A DNA stretch of 64,000 nt, taken from positions 62,001-126,000 of the forward strand of contig CALIMJ010000010.1 of the NCBI GenBank assembly GCA_938028835.1, written 5' to 3'. This stretch comes from an uncultured bacterium. Lineage in GTDB: Bacteria > Sysuimicrobiota > Sysuimicrobiia > Sysuimicrobiales > Sysuimicrobiaceae. Numbering within the stretch: the first letter of the stretch is position 1; every line of letters begins with the position of its first letter. Made by a program: the position numbers and the translations under genes. The notes under the pieces were generated by a model that was not told the origin of the DNA, did not search any database, and was given only the letters and a program-made list of their open reading frames with translations. Shown here one piece after another: positions 33,682-41,374 of this stretch.

Positions 33682-34662
33682 CTACCGAGGCGGCTGGTGC
33701 GCCGGTCGCAGCTGCACGCCCCGCTCCCGATAGTACCGGAGGGCGCCAGGGTGGAGCGGACCATTGATGTAGTAGATGTGTACGGGCACCGTCTCCGCTC
33801 CCGTGGGGTGCACCTGCTCCAGCAGCTCGCGGTTTTCGAACATGGTCTTGGTCAGCTCGTACACGAAGTCGTCGGGCATGTCCTTGTGTACGATGGCCGC
33901 GTTCCACATCTGGACGGTCCGAATGACGTAGTCCTGGCCGCGGTAGACGTTCGCCCGGATCGCGCCGGAGGCCAAGTACGGGTACTGTCCGGTTAGCCGT
34001 GCGATCTGCTCAGGGCTCGGCGCGACGAACCTCGTGGGCCGCGTGAGGGACAGCTCCACCCACGCCGGGACGGGAACCCCAATCGTGATGCAGCTGGCGT
34101 CAACCAGGCCATCCCTCAGAGCGTTGGCGCCCTCCGCCAGCGAAAGGTTGACGATCCGGGCGGGACGGATGTTTAGGAGCTCGAAGGCTTTCAGGGAAAC
34201 GAACTCGCCCGAGCCTCCCCGGGGACCGACGTCCACGACCCGGCCCTGCAAGTCGCTGAATGCCCGCACCGGACCGTCGCCCCGTACCACGCAATGGTAG
34301 TACGAGGTGTACATCGGCCAGGTGAACCGGATCGCGTCGTGGCGGACGCCCCGGGCCCAGCCAATCCCTTGCATCCCCTCATACGCAGGCCCCATGGTGG
34401 TGAGCCCCAGCTCGATCTGCTTGGCCTGCACCAGCTGGACGTTCTGTACGGGTCCACCCGTGACCCGGTTGGAGGCCGGGATCCCCAGCTTCTCCTGGAT
34501 GACCTTGGCGTAGCCGCCCGCCACCACGTAGTACACGCCGCCGATGGAGGCCGAGCCGATGGTAATGCTTCGCGGCCAGTTGGCGCGGACCTGACCCCAG
34601 GCCGGCACCACCAGGGCAAGCGCCAGCGCGACCCCCGCAGAGCGAACGACCCAGCGCTTCAC
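33682..34662 (-). CDS. TAXI-family TRAP transporter solute-binding protein
   Basis: A 326-residue exported receptor. The signal peptide (about 1-24, ALALALVVPAWG) is followed by the TAXI hallmark SITIGSASIGGVYYVVAGGYAKVI, then NRVTGGPVQNVQLVQAKQIELGLTTMG, the DLQGRVVDVGPRGGSGEF segment and C-terminal TVPVHIYYINGPLHPGALRYYRERG. TAXI proteins deliver carboxylates (glutamate, 2-oxoglutarate, fumarate in known cases) to fused TRAP permeases. Context with fumarase and CoA-transferase genes suggests a C4/C5 dicarboxylate. GTG at 34662 follows AAGGGGGGAG. It is encoded between the GntR/FCD regulator and the permease. Confidence 0.93.
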   Translation of the reverse strand: MKRWVVRSAGVALALALVVPAWGQVRANWPRSITIGSASIGGVYYVVAGGYAKVIQEKLGIPASNRVTGGPVQNVQLVQAKQIELGLTTMGPAYEGMQGIGWARGVRHDAIRFTWPMYTSYYHCVVRGDGPVRAFSDLQGRVVDVGPRGGSGEFVSLKAFELLNIRPARIVNLSLAEGANALRDGLVDASCITIGVPVPAWVELSLTRPTRFVAPSPEQIARLTGQYPYLASGAIRANVYRGQDYVIRTVQMWNAAIVHKDMPDDFVYELTKTMFENRELLEQVHPTGAETVPVHIYYINGPLHPGALRYYRERGVQLRPAHQPPR

Positions 34663-34706
34663 GTGACTCCCCCCTTTCCGGTCTTCCGGCTATGCTACGG
34701 TACGCT

Positions 34707-35396
34707 CTACCCCGAACGGACTCCTCCCGGCCCGCCTCCCCGACGCCGCAGGGACCTCACGAGGGCTTCCCCTGCCTGCCCCACGTGCCGGCGCATGGCT
34801 GCGCCGGCCCCCCTCGCGGATCGCATTTCCAGCTGATGCACGATCTCCGCGTGGTCCCGCACCAGGCGGGGAAGCTGCTCGGGCACCGCCAGGGCCGCCA
34901 GGGGCGGTAGCCCAGACCATACGGCTTCGATGGCCCGGACCAGCCGCGGGTTGCCGCACGCGCGGTAAATGCAGAAGTGGAACTGCTGGTTGTACTCCAC
35001 GAAGGCGTCCGTGTCCCCCGCACGCGCAACCTTTTCCAGCGCCCCGTGCAGGTGCCGCAATTCCGCCAGCTCCTCCGCGCCCAGCCGCCCTGCGGCCCGA
35101 GCCGTGGCCGGCGGTTCCAGCAACAGGCGCACCCCGTACAGCTGGGCTACCTCCTCCGGGCCCCACCGCAGGACGTGGTAGGTGCCGCGGCCGTCCGCTT
35201 CCACCAGGCCGTCCCGCTCGAGCTGACGCAGGGCGTCCCGCACGGGCAACCGGCTGGTCCCCAGCCGGCCCGCCAGCTCCTCCTGCACCAGCCGCTGCCC
35301 GGGCACCAGCTCGCCCCGAACGATGGCCCGGCGTAGGGCGCGGTACACCTGCTCGTCCAGCCGCACCCGTTCTACCACGGCTAGAGGGGCCCTCAT
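34707..35396 (-). CDS. GntR-family regulator with FCD ligand domain
   Basis: A 229-residue FadR/VanR-type repressor. The winged helix (about 8-75) reads RVRLDEQVYRALRRAIVRGEL, VQEELAGRLGTSRLPVRDALRQLERDGLVE. The C-terminal FCD domain (about 85-215) has LYGVRLLLEPPATARAA, a D-x3-H metal site candidate in FHFCIYRACGNPRLV and a late DHAEIVHQLEMRSARGA. FCD domains bind small carboxylates, fitting the dicarboxylate genes on both sides. ATG at 35396 lies about 4-5 nt from the predicted mRNA start, so it is probably leaderless; upstream ATG codons to 35507 would lie beyond the promoter. It likely controls both the TRAP operon and the divergent fumarase operon through the 40-bp shared region. Confidence 0.88.
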   Translation of the reverse strand: MRAPLAVVERVRLDEQVYRALRRAIVRGELVPGQRLVQEELAGRLGTSRLPVRDALRQLERDGLVEADGRGTYHVLRWGPEEVAQLYGVRLLLEPPATARAAGRLGAEELAELRHLHGALEKVARAGDTDAFVEYNQQFHFCIYRACGNPRLVRAIEAVWSGLPPLAALAVPEQLPRLVRDHAEIVHQLEMRSARGAGAAMRRHVGQAGEALVRSLRRRGGGPGGVRSG

Positions 35397-35401
35397 GACG
35401 G

Positions 35402-35435
35402 TTGACAGTTTACGGTATACGGGATAGTTTGGCAA
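35402..35435. promoter_or_regulatory. Face-to-face divergent promoters sharing 34 bp with a central GTATAC operator
   Basis: Plus strand: TTGACA 35402-35407, 17-nt spacer, TAGTTT 35425-35430, start predicted at about 35437, the G of the fumarase GTG. Minus strand: TTGCCA (complement of 35430-35435), 17-nt spacer, TAAACT (complement of 35407-35412), start predicted near 35400, next to the regulator ATG at 35396. The two promoters occupy the same DNA, so only one polymerase can bind. GTATAC (35415-35420) lies at the centre and is a plausible half-site core for the FCD regulator. Confidence 0.65.
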
Positions 35436-35436
35436 C

Positions 35437-36279
35437 GTGGCGCCCCGACGGCTGTCCGTGGACCGGGTGCGGGAGGCGGTGGCGGCTCTCCTGCAAGAAT
35501 CCGTCACGCGACTGCCCGCAGACTATCTCGAAGCGCTCCGCCAGGCCGAGGCCCGGGAGGAGTCGCCGCTGGGACGCCGCATGCTCCGCATGCTGCTGGA
35601 AAACGCAGAGCTGGCCGAGCGAGAAGGGGTCGCCACCTGTCAGGACACGGGTGTACCGGTCCTTTTCGTCCAGGTCGGTCAGGACGTCCACCTCACCGAC
35701 GGATCGCTGGCAGAGGCGCTGGAAGAAGCGGTGCGCGAGGCGTACCGCGACCTGCGCAAGTCCGTGGTCCGCGACCCCCTGCTGCGGGAGAACACCGGGG
35801 ACAACACCCCGCCGGTGGTGCACTACGAGATCGTGCCGGGAGACCGCGTGCGCATCGCCGCCCTGGTGAAGGGGTTTGGGGCGGAGATGACCAGTGCCCT
35901 GCGCATGCTCCCGGCCACCGCGGGCGAGGGAGAAGTGAAGCGCTTCGTGGTGGAGGTGGTGCAGCGGGCGGGCCCCAACGCGTGCCCTCCTGTGATCGTG
36001 GGCGTGGGACTCGGCAGCTCCTTCGACGGCGTCGCCGTGTTGGCCAAGAAGGCCCTGCTGCGGCCGCTGGGGCTCCCGAACCCCAAGCCGCACCTGGCGC
36101 GGTTGGAAGGGGAACTGCTGGACGCCATCAACGCTACCGGGTTGGGGCCTCAGGGCCTGGGCGGTCGCTTCACCGCGCTCGCGGTCCACGTGGAGAGCGC
36201 CCCGACCCACATCGCGGCGCTGCCTGTGGCCGTGAACCTGAACTGCTCCGCACCCCGGCGGGCGGAGGTAGTGCTGTGA
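35437..36279 (+). CDS. Class I fumarate hydratase/L-tartrate dehydratase-type, alpha subunit
   Basis: A 280-residue iron-sulfur hydro-lyase subunit. The three cluster ligands are C68 (VATCQDTGVPVLF), C183 (AGPNACPPVIVGVGLG) and C270 (VNLNCSAPRRAEV), exactly the pattern of class I fumarase/TtdA. The substrate-binding RENTGDNTPPVVHYEIV and GFGAEMTSALRML segments are present. With the beta subunit next door it forms the oxygen-sensitive 4Fe-4S enzyme. Substrate could be fumarate/malate, mesaconate/citramalate or tartrate; the CoA-transferase and MaoC genes downstream make mesaconate attractive. GTG at 35437 coincides with the predicted transcription start, with no ribosome binding site. Confidence 0.9.
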   Translation: MAPRRLSVDRVREAVAALLQESVTRLPADYLEALRQAEAREESPLGRRMLRMLLENAELAEREGVATCQDTGVPVLFVQVGQDVHLTDGSLAEALEEAVREAYRDLRKSVVRDPLLRENTGDNTPPVVHYEIVPGDRVRIAALVKGFGAEMTSALRMLPATAGEGEVKRFVVEVVQRAGPNACPPVIVGVGLGSSFDGVAVLAKKALLRPLGLPNPKPHLARLEGELLDAINATGLGPQGLGGRFTALAVHVESAPTHIAALPVAVNLNCSAPRRAEVVL

Positions 36280-36830
36280 GGGAGTGGCACCTCCGCACCC
36301 CGCTGCGAGAGGAGGACGTAGTCCGCCTGCGCGCCGGCGACTGGGTGTACCTGTCCGGTGTCGTGTACGGAGCCAGGGACGTGGCCCACCAGCGCATGGC
36401 GGAGGCTCTGCTCCGGGGCGAGGCGCTCCCGATTCCCGTAGAAGGTCAGGTCCTGTACTACGTGGGCCCGGCTCCTGCAAAGGCGGGATGGGCCGTGGGG
36501 CCTGCCGGGCCCACCACCAGCGGCCGTATGGACCCGTTCACGGTTCCGCTCCTCGAGCGGGGCCTTAAAGCCACGGTGGGGAAAGGCACGCGATCCCAGG
36601 AGGTGAAGGAGGCGCTCGTGCGCTGCCGGGCGGTCTACCTCGCCACGGTGGGGGGAGCGGCGGCCCTGCTGGCCCGGCACATCGTCCGGGCTTACCCCGT
36701 GGCCTACCCCGAGCTGGGAACGGAGGCCATCTGGGAGCTGGAGTTCCGCGAGTTCCCCGCGGTCGTGGTCAACGACGCCCACAGCGGGGACCTGTACGCC
36801 ATCGCCTCGCAGCCGTATGCTCGGTCCTGA
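36276..36830 (+). CDS. Class I fumarate hydratase/L-tartrate dehydratase-type, beta subunit
   Basis: A 184-residue beta subunit. It begins WHLRTPLREEDVVRLRAGDWVYLSGVVYGARDVAHQRMAEAL, the normal fumarase C-terminal-domain start. It continues with LYYVGPAPAK, GPTTSGRMDPFTVPLLERGLKATVGKG, the family signature, and AIWELEFREFPAVVVNDAHSGDLY. GTG at 36276 overlaps the alpha stop (GTGA). The swivelling beta domain supplies substrate-binding residues at the interface with alpha. Its end overlaps the acyl-CoA dehydrogenase start by 14 bp, so the operon is tightly coupled. Confidence 0.9.
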   Translation: MREWHLRTPLREEDVVRLRAGDWVYLSGVVYGARDVAHQRMAEALLRGEALPIPVEGQVLYYVGPAPAKAGWAVGPAGPTTSGRMDPFTVPLLERGLKATVGKGTRSQEVKEALVRCRAVYLATVGGAAALLARHIVRAYPVAYPELGTEAIWELEFREFPAVVVNDAHSGDLYAIASQPYARS

Positions 36831-37974
36831 CCCGTACCGCGACCTCCGCGACGGGGTGCGCAAGCTGTGCGCCCGCTTCCCCGACAGCTATTGGCGGGAG
36901 CTGGACGAACGGGGTGCCTACCCCGAAGCGTTCGTGCGGGCCATGACCGACGCCGGATACCTGGCCGCCCTAATCCCACCCGAGTACGGGGGTGCGGGGT
37001 TGGGGGTGGCGGAGGCCTCCGTGATCCTGGAAGAGGTCCACCGCTGCGGCGGCAACGCCGCGGCCTGCCACGCGCAGATGTACGTCATGGGGGCCATCCT
37101 GCGCCACGGGACCCCCGAACAGAAGCGGCGCTACCTACCCCGCATCGCCCGGGGAGAACTGCGGCTGCAGGCCTTCGCGGTCACCGAGCCGGAGGCAGGC
37201 TCGGACACCCCCAGCATCCGCACCACGGCGGTCCGGCACGGGGACCGCTACGTGATCTCCGGGCAGAAGGTGTGGACCAGCCGGGTGGAGGAGTCCGACC
37301 TGATGCTGCTGCTGGCCCGAACGACCCCTCCCGACCAGGTGCGGCGCCGCGGGGAAGGCCTGTCCCTTTTCCTGGTGGATCTGCGGGCGAACCTGGGGAA
37401 AACCATCCACGTGCGGCCCATCCGGACCATGATCAACCACCCCACCGCGGAGGTGTTCCTGGAGGACCTGGAGGTACCCCTGGAGGACCGGGTCGGCGAG
37501 GAGGGCCAGGGGTTCCGGTGCATCCTCGACGGCATGAACGTGGAGCGCATCCTCATCGCGGCGGAGTGCATCGGTGACGGGGACTACTTCCTGGACCGTG
37601 CGACCGCGTACGCGAAAGAGCGCCGGGTGTTCGGCCGGCCCATCGGGCAGAACCAGGGCATCCAGTTCCCCCTGGCGCAGGCGTACGCGCGGGTGCGGGC
37701 CGCGGACCTGATGCGGTTCCGCGCCGCGGAGCTGTACGACGCGGGCCTGCCGTGTGGCCCTGAAGCCAACATGGCCAAGCTGCTGGCGGCGGAAGCCTCC
37801 TGGGAGGCCGCCAACGCGGCGCTCCAGACATTCGGCGGCTACGGGTTCGCTCGGGAGTACCCCATCGAGCGGAAATTCCGGGAGACCCGCCTGTACCAGG
37901 TCGCCCCCGTGTCCACCAACCTGGTCCTCGCGTACCTGGCCCACCAAGTACTGGGCCTGCCCCGGTCCTACTGA
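36817..37974 (+). CDS. Acyl-CoA dehydrogenase
   Basis: A 385-residue flavoprotein of the acyl-CoA dehydrogenase family. It has the N-terminal helical domain (LAALIPPEYGGAGLG), FAD/substrate motifs AFAVTEPEAGSDTPSIRTTAV and GDRYVISGQKVWTSR, then TMINHPTAEVFLEDLEVP, YAKERRVFGRPIGQNQGIQF and ALQTFGGYGFAREYPIERKFRETRLYQVAPVST. At the place of the usual catalytic glutamate (Y-E-G-T in MCAD) the sequence reads QVAPVST, as in a CaiB-associated group; the base must lie elsewhere or the chemistry differs. It would oxidise a short acyl- or dicarboxyl-CoA. ATG at 36817 overlaps the fumarase beta gene; its stop overlaps the CoA-transferase ATG (TGATG). Confidence 0.9.
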   Translation: MLGPDPYRDLRDGVRKLCARFPDSYWRELDERGAYPEAFVRAMTDAGYLAALIPPEYGGAGLGVAEASVILEEVHRCGGNAAACHAQMYVMGAILRHGTPEQKRRYLPRIARGELRLQAFAVTEPEAGSDTPSIRTTAVRHGDRYVISGQKVWTSRVEESDLMLLLARTTPPDQVRRRGEGLSLFLVDLRANLGKTIHVRPIRTMINHPTAEVFLEDLEVPLEDRVGEEGQGFRCILDGMNVERILIAAECIGDGDYFLDRATAYAKERRVFGRPIGQNQGIQFPLAQAYARVRAADLMRFRAAELYDAGLPCGPEANMAKLLAAEASWEAANAALQTFGGYGFAREYPIERKFRETRLYQVAPVSTNLVLAYLAHQVLGLPRSY

Positions 37975-39122
37975 TGCGGGCGCTTGGCGGGGTCACCGTG
38001 GTCAGCGTGGAGCAGGCGGTGGCCGCACCCTTCGCCACACGCCAGCTAGCGGACCTGGGGGCCCGGGTCATCAAGGTGGAGCGGCCGGAAGGTGACTTCG
38101 CCCGCGGCTACGACCGCTCCGTGCGCGGCTGGTCCAGCCACTTCGTCTGGCTGAACCGTTCGAAGGAGTCCGTGGTGTTGGATCTCAAGACGGAAGGGGG
38201 CCGGCGGGGCCTGGAACGGCTGCTGGCGCGGGCGGACGTCTTCGTGCAGAACCTGAGCCCCGGCGCCCTGGACCGGCTGGGCTTCGCGCCCGAGGAGGTG
38301 AGCCGCCGGTACCCGCGCCTGGTGGTGTGCAGCATCTCCGGCTACGGCCGCACGGGGCCGTACCGGGACCGCAAGGCGTACGACCTGCTGGTGCAGGCCG
38401 AGTCAGGCCTGATGTCCATCACGGGTACGCCCCACGAACCGGTGAAGGTCGGCATCTCTGTGGCAGACATCGCCGCCGGCATGTACGCCTTCAGCGGGAT
38501 CCTCGCGGCCCTGTATCGCCGGGAGCGCACGGGACGGGGCGCCCTGCTGGAGGTCTCCCTGCTGGAGGCCCTGGCGGAGTGGATGGGATACCCCCTGTAC
38601 TACACAGCTTACGGCGGGCAGGCCCCAGCCCGGACGGGTGCTCACCACGCCACCATCGCGCCCTACGGGCCGTTCCCCACCCGGGATGGCGTGGTCTTCC
38701 TGGCTATCCAGAACGACCGGGAGTGGGCCCGGTTCTGCCACCGGGTGCTGGAACAGCCTCAGCTGGCGGAGGATCCCCGTTTTGCCACCAACCCCGACCG
38801 CCTGGCACACCGCGCCGAGCTCGAAGAGGTCATCCTCGCCGTCTTCAGCCGCTGGACCACGGAGGAGCTCGCGGGGCGGTTGAAGGCCGCGGATGTGGCG
38901 TACGCGGAGATGCGGACCGTGCAGGGGCTACTGGAGCACCCGCAGCTACGGGCGCGGAACCGCTGGCGGCAGGTCCCCTCCCCCGTGGGTCCCCTGCTGG
39001 CCCTGCTGCCACCACTCAGCCTTCCGGACGAGGAGCCGGAGCTGGGGCCGGTGCCGGAGCTGGGCCAACATACCCAGGCGGTGCTCCGGGAGCTAGGCCT
39101 GGAAGAGGAGGTGGAGTCGTGA
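37974..39122 (+). CDS. Family III CoA-transferase (CaiB/BaiF)
   Basis: A 382-residue family III CoA-transferase, moving CoA between carboxylic acids through an aspartyl-CoA intermediate. The start GGVTVVSVEQAVAAPFATRQLADLGARVIKVE, then LNRSKESVVLDLK, SPGALDRLGF, ISGYGRTGPYRDRKAYDLL and the catalytic D165 in SVADIAAGMYAFSG. The family includes formyl-CoA, succinyl-CoA:mesaconate/itaconate/citramalate and carnitine transferases. Located between an acyl-CoA dehydrogenase and a mesaconyl-CoA-hydratase-like MaoC gene, it probably activates a C4/C5 dicarboxylate with succinyl-CoA. Specificity cannot be read from sequence. Confidence 0.92.
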   Translation: MRALGGVTVVSVEQAVAAPFATRQLADLGARVIKVERPEGDFARGYDRSVRGWSSHFVWLNRSKESVVLDLKTEGGRRGLERLLARADVFVQNLSPGALDRLGFAPEEVSRRYPRLVVCSISGYGRTGPYRDRKAYDLLVQAESGLMSITGTPHEPVKVGISVADIAAGMYAFSGILAALYRRERTGRGALLEVSLLEALAEWMGYPLYYTAYGGQAPARTGAHHATIAPYGPFPTRDGVVFLAIQNDREWARFCHRVLEQPQLAEDPRFATNPDRLAHRAELEEVILAVFSRWTTEELAGRLKAADVAYAEMRTVQGLLEHPQLRARNRWRQVPSPVGPLLALLPPLSLPDEEPELGPVPELGQHTQAVLRELGLEEEVES

Positions 39123-39619
39123 CGGACGCGCCGGGCCGGTTCTACGAGGACTTCCAGGTGGGGGACGTCTACCACCACCCCTGGGGACGTACGGTCACCC
39201 AGGCGGACAATGTGTGGTTCAGCCTCCTGACCCTGGCCACCAACCCCATCCACTTCGACGCAGGGTACGCGGCCCGCACGGAGTTCGGCCGACCCCTGGT
39301 GAATTCGTGCTTCACCCTGAGCCTGGTGACCGGGCTGTCCGTGGCGGACCTTTCACAGAATGCGGTGAACCTGGGCTGGGACCAGGTACGCCTACCCCAC
39401 CCGGTGTTCGAGGGCGACACCCTGTACGCCCGCAGTGAGGTGGTGGAGAAGCGGGAGTCCCGCTCGCGTCCGGGCATGGGGATCGTCCGGGTGAAGACCA
39501 CGGGGTACAACCAGAACGGCGTGGTGGTGATCGAGTTCTTCCGGACGATCCTGGTGTACAAACGGGAGGCTTCGCCCCGCACCGTGCCGGCAGCTCGGGA
39601 GCCGGCCCCGGGGAGCTAG
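39119..39619 (+). CDS. MaoC-family hydratase (mesaconyl-CoA hydratase-like)
   Basis: A 166-residue single hot-dog hydratase. It begins GRFYEDFQVGDVYHHPWGRTVTQADNVWFSLLTLATNPIHFD, where N-P-I-H-F-D is the MaoC active-site region. The hydratase-2 Asp of the G-D-x-N-P-I-H motif is replaced (TLATNPIH), as in mesaconyl-CoA hydratase-type proteins. FGRPLVNSCFTLSLVTGLSV and the C-terminal VKTTGYNQNGVVVIEFFRTILV follow the same pattern. GTG at 39119 overlaps the CoA-transferase stop. It would add water to an enoyl-CoA such as mesaconyl-CoA. Its TAG shares the palindrome CTAG with the stop of the convergent peptidase gene. Confidence 0.87.
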   Translation: MTDAPGRFYEDFQVGDVYHHPWGRTVTQADNVWFSLLTLATNPIHFDAGYAARTEFGRPLVNSCFTLSLVTGLSVADLSQNAVNLGWDQVRLPHPVFEGDTLYARSEVVEKRESRSRPGMGIVRVKTTGYNQNGVVVIEFFRTILVYKREASPRTVPAAREPAPGS

Positions 39620-41370
39620 CCGAGCTCTAGCTCCTCCGCCAGCGCGCGGGCCACGGGAGCCAGCACGTCTTCGTCCAGGCCGAAGCGGAAACCTGCGGCC
39701 TCGAACAGCTCCCGCAGCGGCCGGGATCCGCCCAGCCTCAGGGCGGCCCGGTAGCGGGCCACCGCCTCGGCGAAGTCCTCCCGAGAGCGCAGCCACAGCT
39801 GCAGCGCGCCCACCTGCGCGACCCCATACTCGATGTAGTAGAAGGGGTGCACGAACAGGTGCACCTGCCGGTGCCACAGGTACGCTTCCGCCTCCTCGTA
39901 CCCTGACCAGTCCACCCCTCGCTGGAAACGCCGGAACGCCGCCAGCCACCATCGCGCGCGTTCTTCCCCGCTGTGCTCGGGCTCAGCGTACAGCTGGTGC
40001 TGGAACGCGTCCACGGTGGCGACCCACGGCAACAGCCGCACGACCCCTTCGAAGAACTCCCGCCGGGCCCGCCGGAGGTCCGCGGGGTCCGGGTAGAACA
40101 CGCCCAGGTGGGGAAGGCTCAACACCTCCATGCCCATGGAGGCCACCTCCGAGAACTCCGTGGGCGCGTGGCGGTAGCTCAGGAGCGGCTCGTCCCGCAC
40201 TGCGAGGGCGTGGAAGGCATGGCCCGCTTCGTGCACCAGGGTCCGCACGTCCGAAGCCAGCCCCGCGGCGTTCATGAAGATGAACGGCCACCGGCGTTCG
40301 TCGAAGGTGGCCTGGTAGCCGCCCGGGGCCTTTCCTTTGCGGCTGTCCAAGTCCAGCAGGCCTTGCTGGACCAGGAAGCGAAACTGCGCTCCCAGCTCCG
40401 GGTGGATCCGGTCGAACAGCTGGACCCCCTTGCGGGCGAGCTCCTCTCCGTCGGCAAAGGGCCGCAGAGGCGGAAGGCCCTGCGGGTCCACCTCCAGGTC
40501 CCAGGGCCGCAGCCGGTCCACGCCCAGCTCCCGCCGCCGTCGCGCGTACACGGCCTCCAGCAACGGCACCACGTGCCGCTCCACCGCCGCGTGGAAGGCC
40601 CGGCAGTCCTCCGGGGTGTAGTCCCACCGTCCCAGGGCACGGAAGGCGTAGGCCCGGTAGTCGGAAAAGCCCGCGTTACGGGCGATCCGGCCGCGCAGCC
40701 GGACCAGCTGGTCGAACAGCGCGTCCAGGACCTCCCGGTCCTCCAGCCGACGCCGCACCACTGCCTCCCACGCCTCCTGCCGGAGGGCGCGATCCGGCGC
40801 TTCCAGGAAACGGCCCATCTGCTGGACCGTGTACTCCCGCCCCCGGAAGTGCACCGTCCACGCAGCCGCGACCTTCTGGTAGCGCTGCTCCAGCTCCGCC
40901 TCCTGCACCCGCAGGGGCACGTTCTCCTCCCGGAACAGCTCCACCGCGTTGCGCACTTCCCGGTCGAAGACGAAGTAGCGGTCCTCCGGAAGGGGATAGC
41001 GGCTCCGCAGCTCCAGGTACCGTCGGCGGAGGTCGAACCACAGGGGCTCGGCCCGCGGCTGGATCTCCCTCACGAAGCGCAGGTAGGCGGCTTCCCGACC
41101 GGGGTCGTCCGTCTGCCGGGTCATGGCCACGTAGCGGCGGCTCCGCTCCTCCGAAAGCGCAGACGCGAGCTCGCTGCAGTCCAAAAGCCAGTGCTCCAGG
41201 CCGGTCGCGGAGTCCACGGGCCGCTGCAAAAGGCTGCGGAACAGGGGTTCGACCTGTGACCAGTCCCCAAGGTCTGCGTCTGGCGGTACGAAGCGGCGGC
41301 TGGGCGTGCCTAGAAGGTCTGCAGGCACGGTCTGGGTTAACGTGACGTCGGGGTTTGCGGGCGCGCCCAC
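39616..41370 (-). CDS. M3-family oligoendopeptidase (PepF-like)
   Basis: A 584-residue zinc metallopeptidase. The zinc site is H380-E-A-G-H384 in DVRTLVHEAGHAFHAL, with the third ligand in the downstream helix (APTEFSEVASMGMEVL). Family segments include DYRAYAFRALGRWDYTPEDC, KGKAPGGYQATFDERRWPFIFMN and YIEYGVAQVGALQLW. It should cut short peptides in the cytoplasm, as no signal peptide is present. GTG at 41370 is just after the stop of the GGDEF gene (5 bp); the ribosome site is weak, so translational coupling is likely. The ORF is slightly shorter than typical PepF (~600). Confidence 0.93.
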   Translation of the reverse strand: MGAPANPDVTLTQTVPADLLGTPSRRFVPPDADLGDWSQVEPLFRSLLQRPVDSATGLEHWLLDCSELASALSEERSRRYVAMTRQTDDPGREAAYLRFVREIQPRAEPLWFDLRRRYLELRSRYPLPEDRYFVFDREVRNAVELFREENVPLRVQEAELEQRYQKVAAAWTVHFRGREYTVQQMGRFLEAPDRALRQEAWEAVVRRRLEDREVLDALFDQLVRLRGRIARNAGFSDYRAYAFRALGRWDYTPEDCRAFHAAVERHVVPLLEAVYARRRRELGVDRLRPWDLEVDPQGLPPLRPFADGEELARKGVQLFDRIHPELGAQFRFLVQQGLLDLDSRKGKAPGGYQATFDERRWPFIFMNAAGLASDVRTLVHEAGHAFHALAVRDEPLLSYRHAPTEFSEVASMGMEVLSLPHLGVFYPDPADLRRARREFFEGVVRLLPWVATVDAFQHQLYAEPEHSGEERARWWLAAFRRFQRGVDWSGYEEAEAYLWHRQVHLFVHPFYYIEYGVAQVGALQLWLRSREDFAEAVARYRAALRLGGSRPLRELFEAAGFRFGLDEDVLAPVARALAEELELG

Positions 41371-41374
41371 CCCG

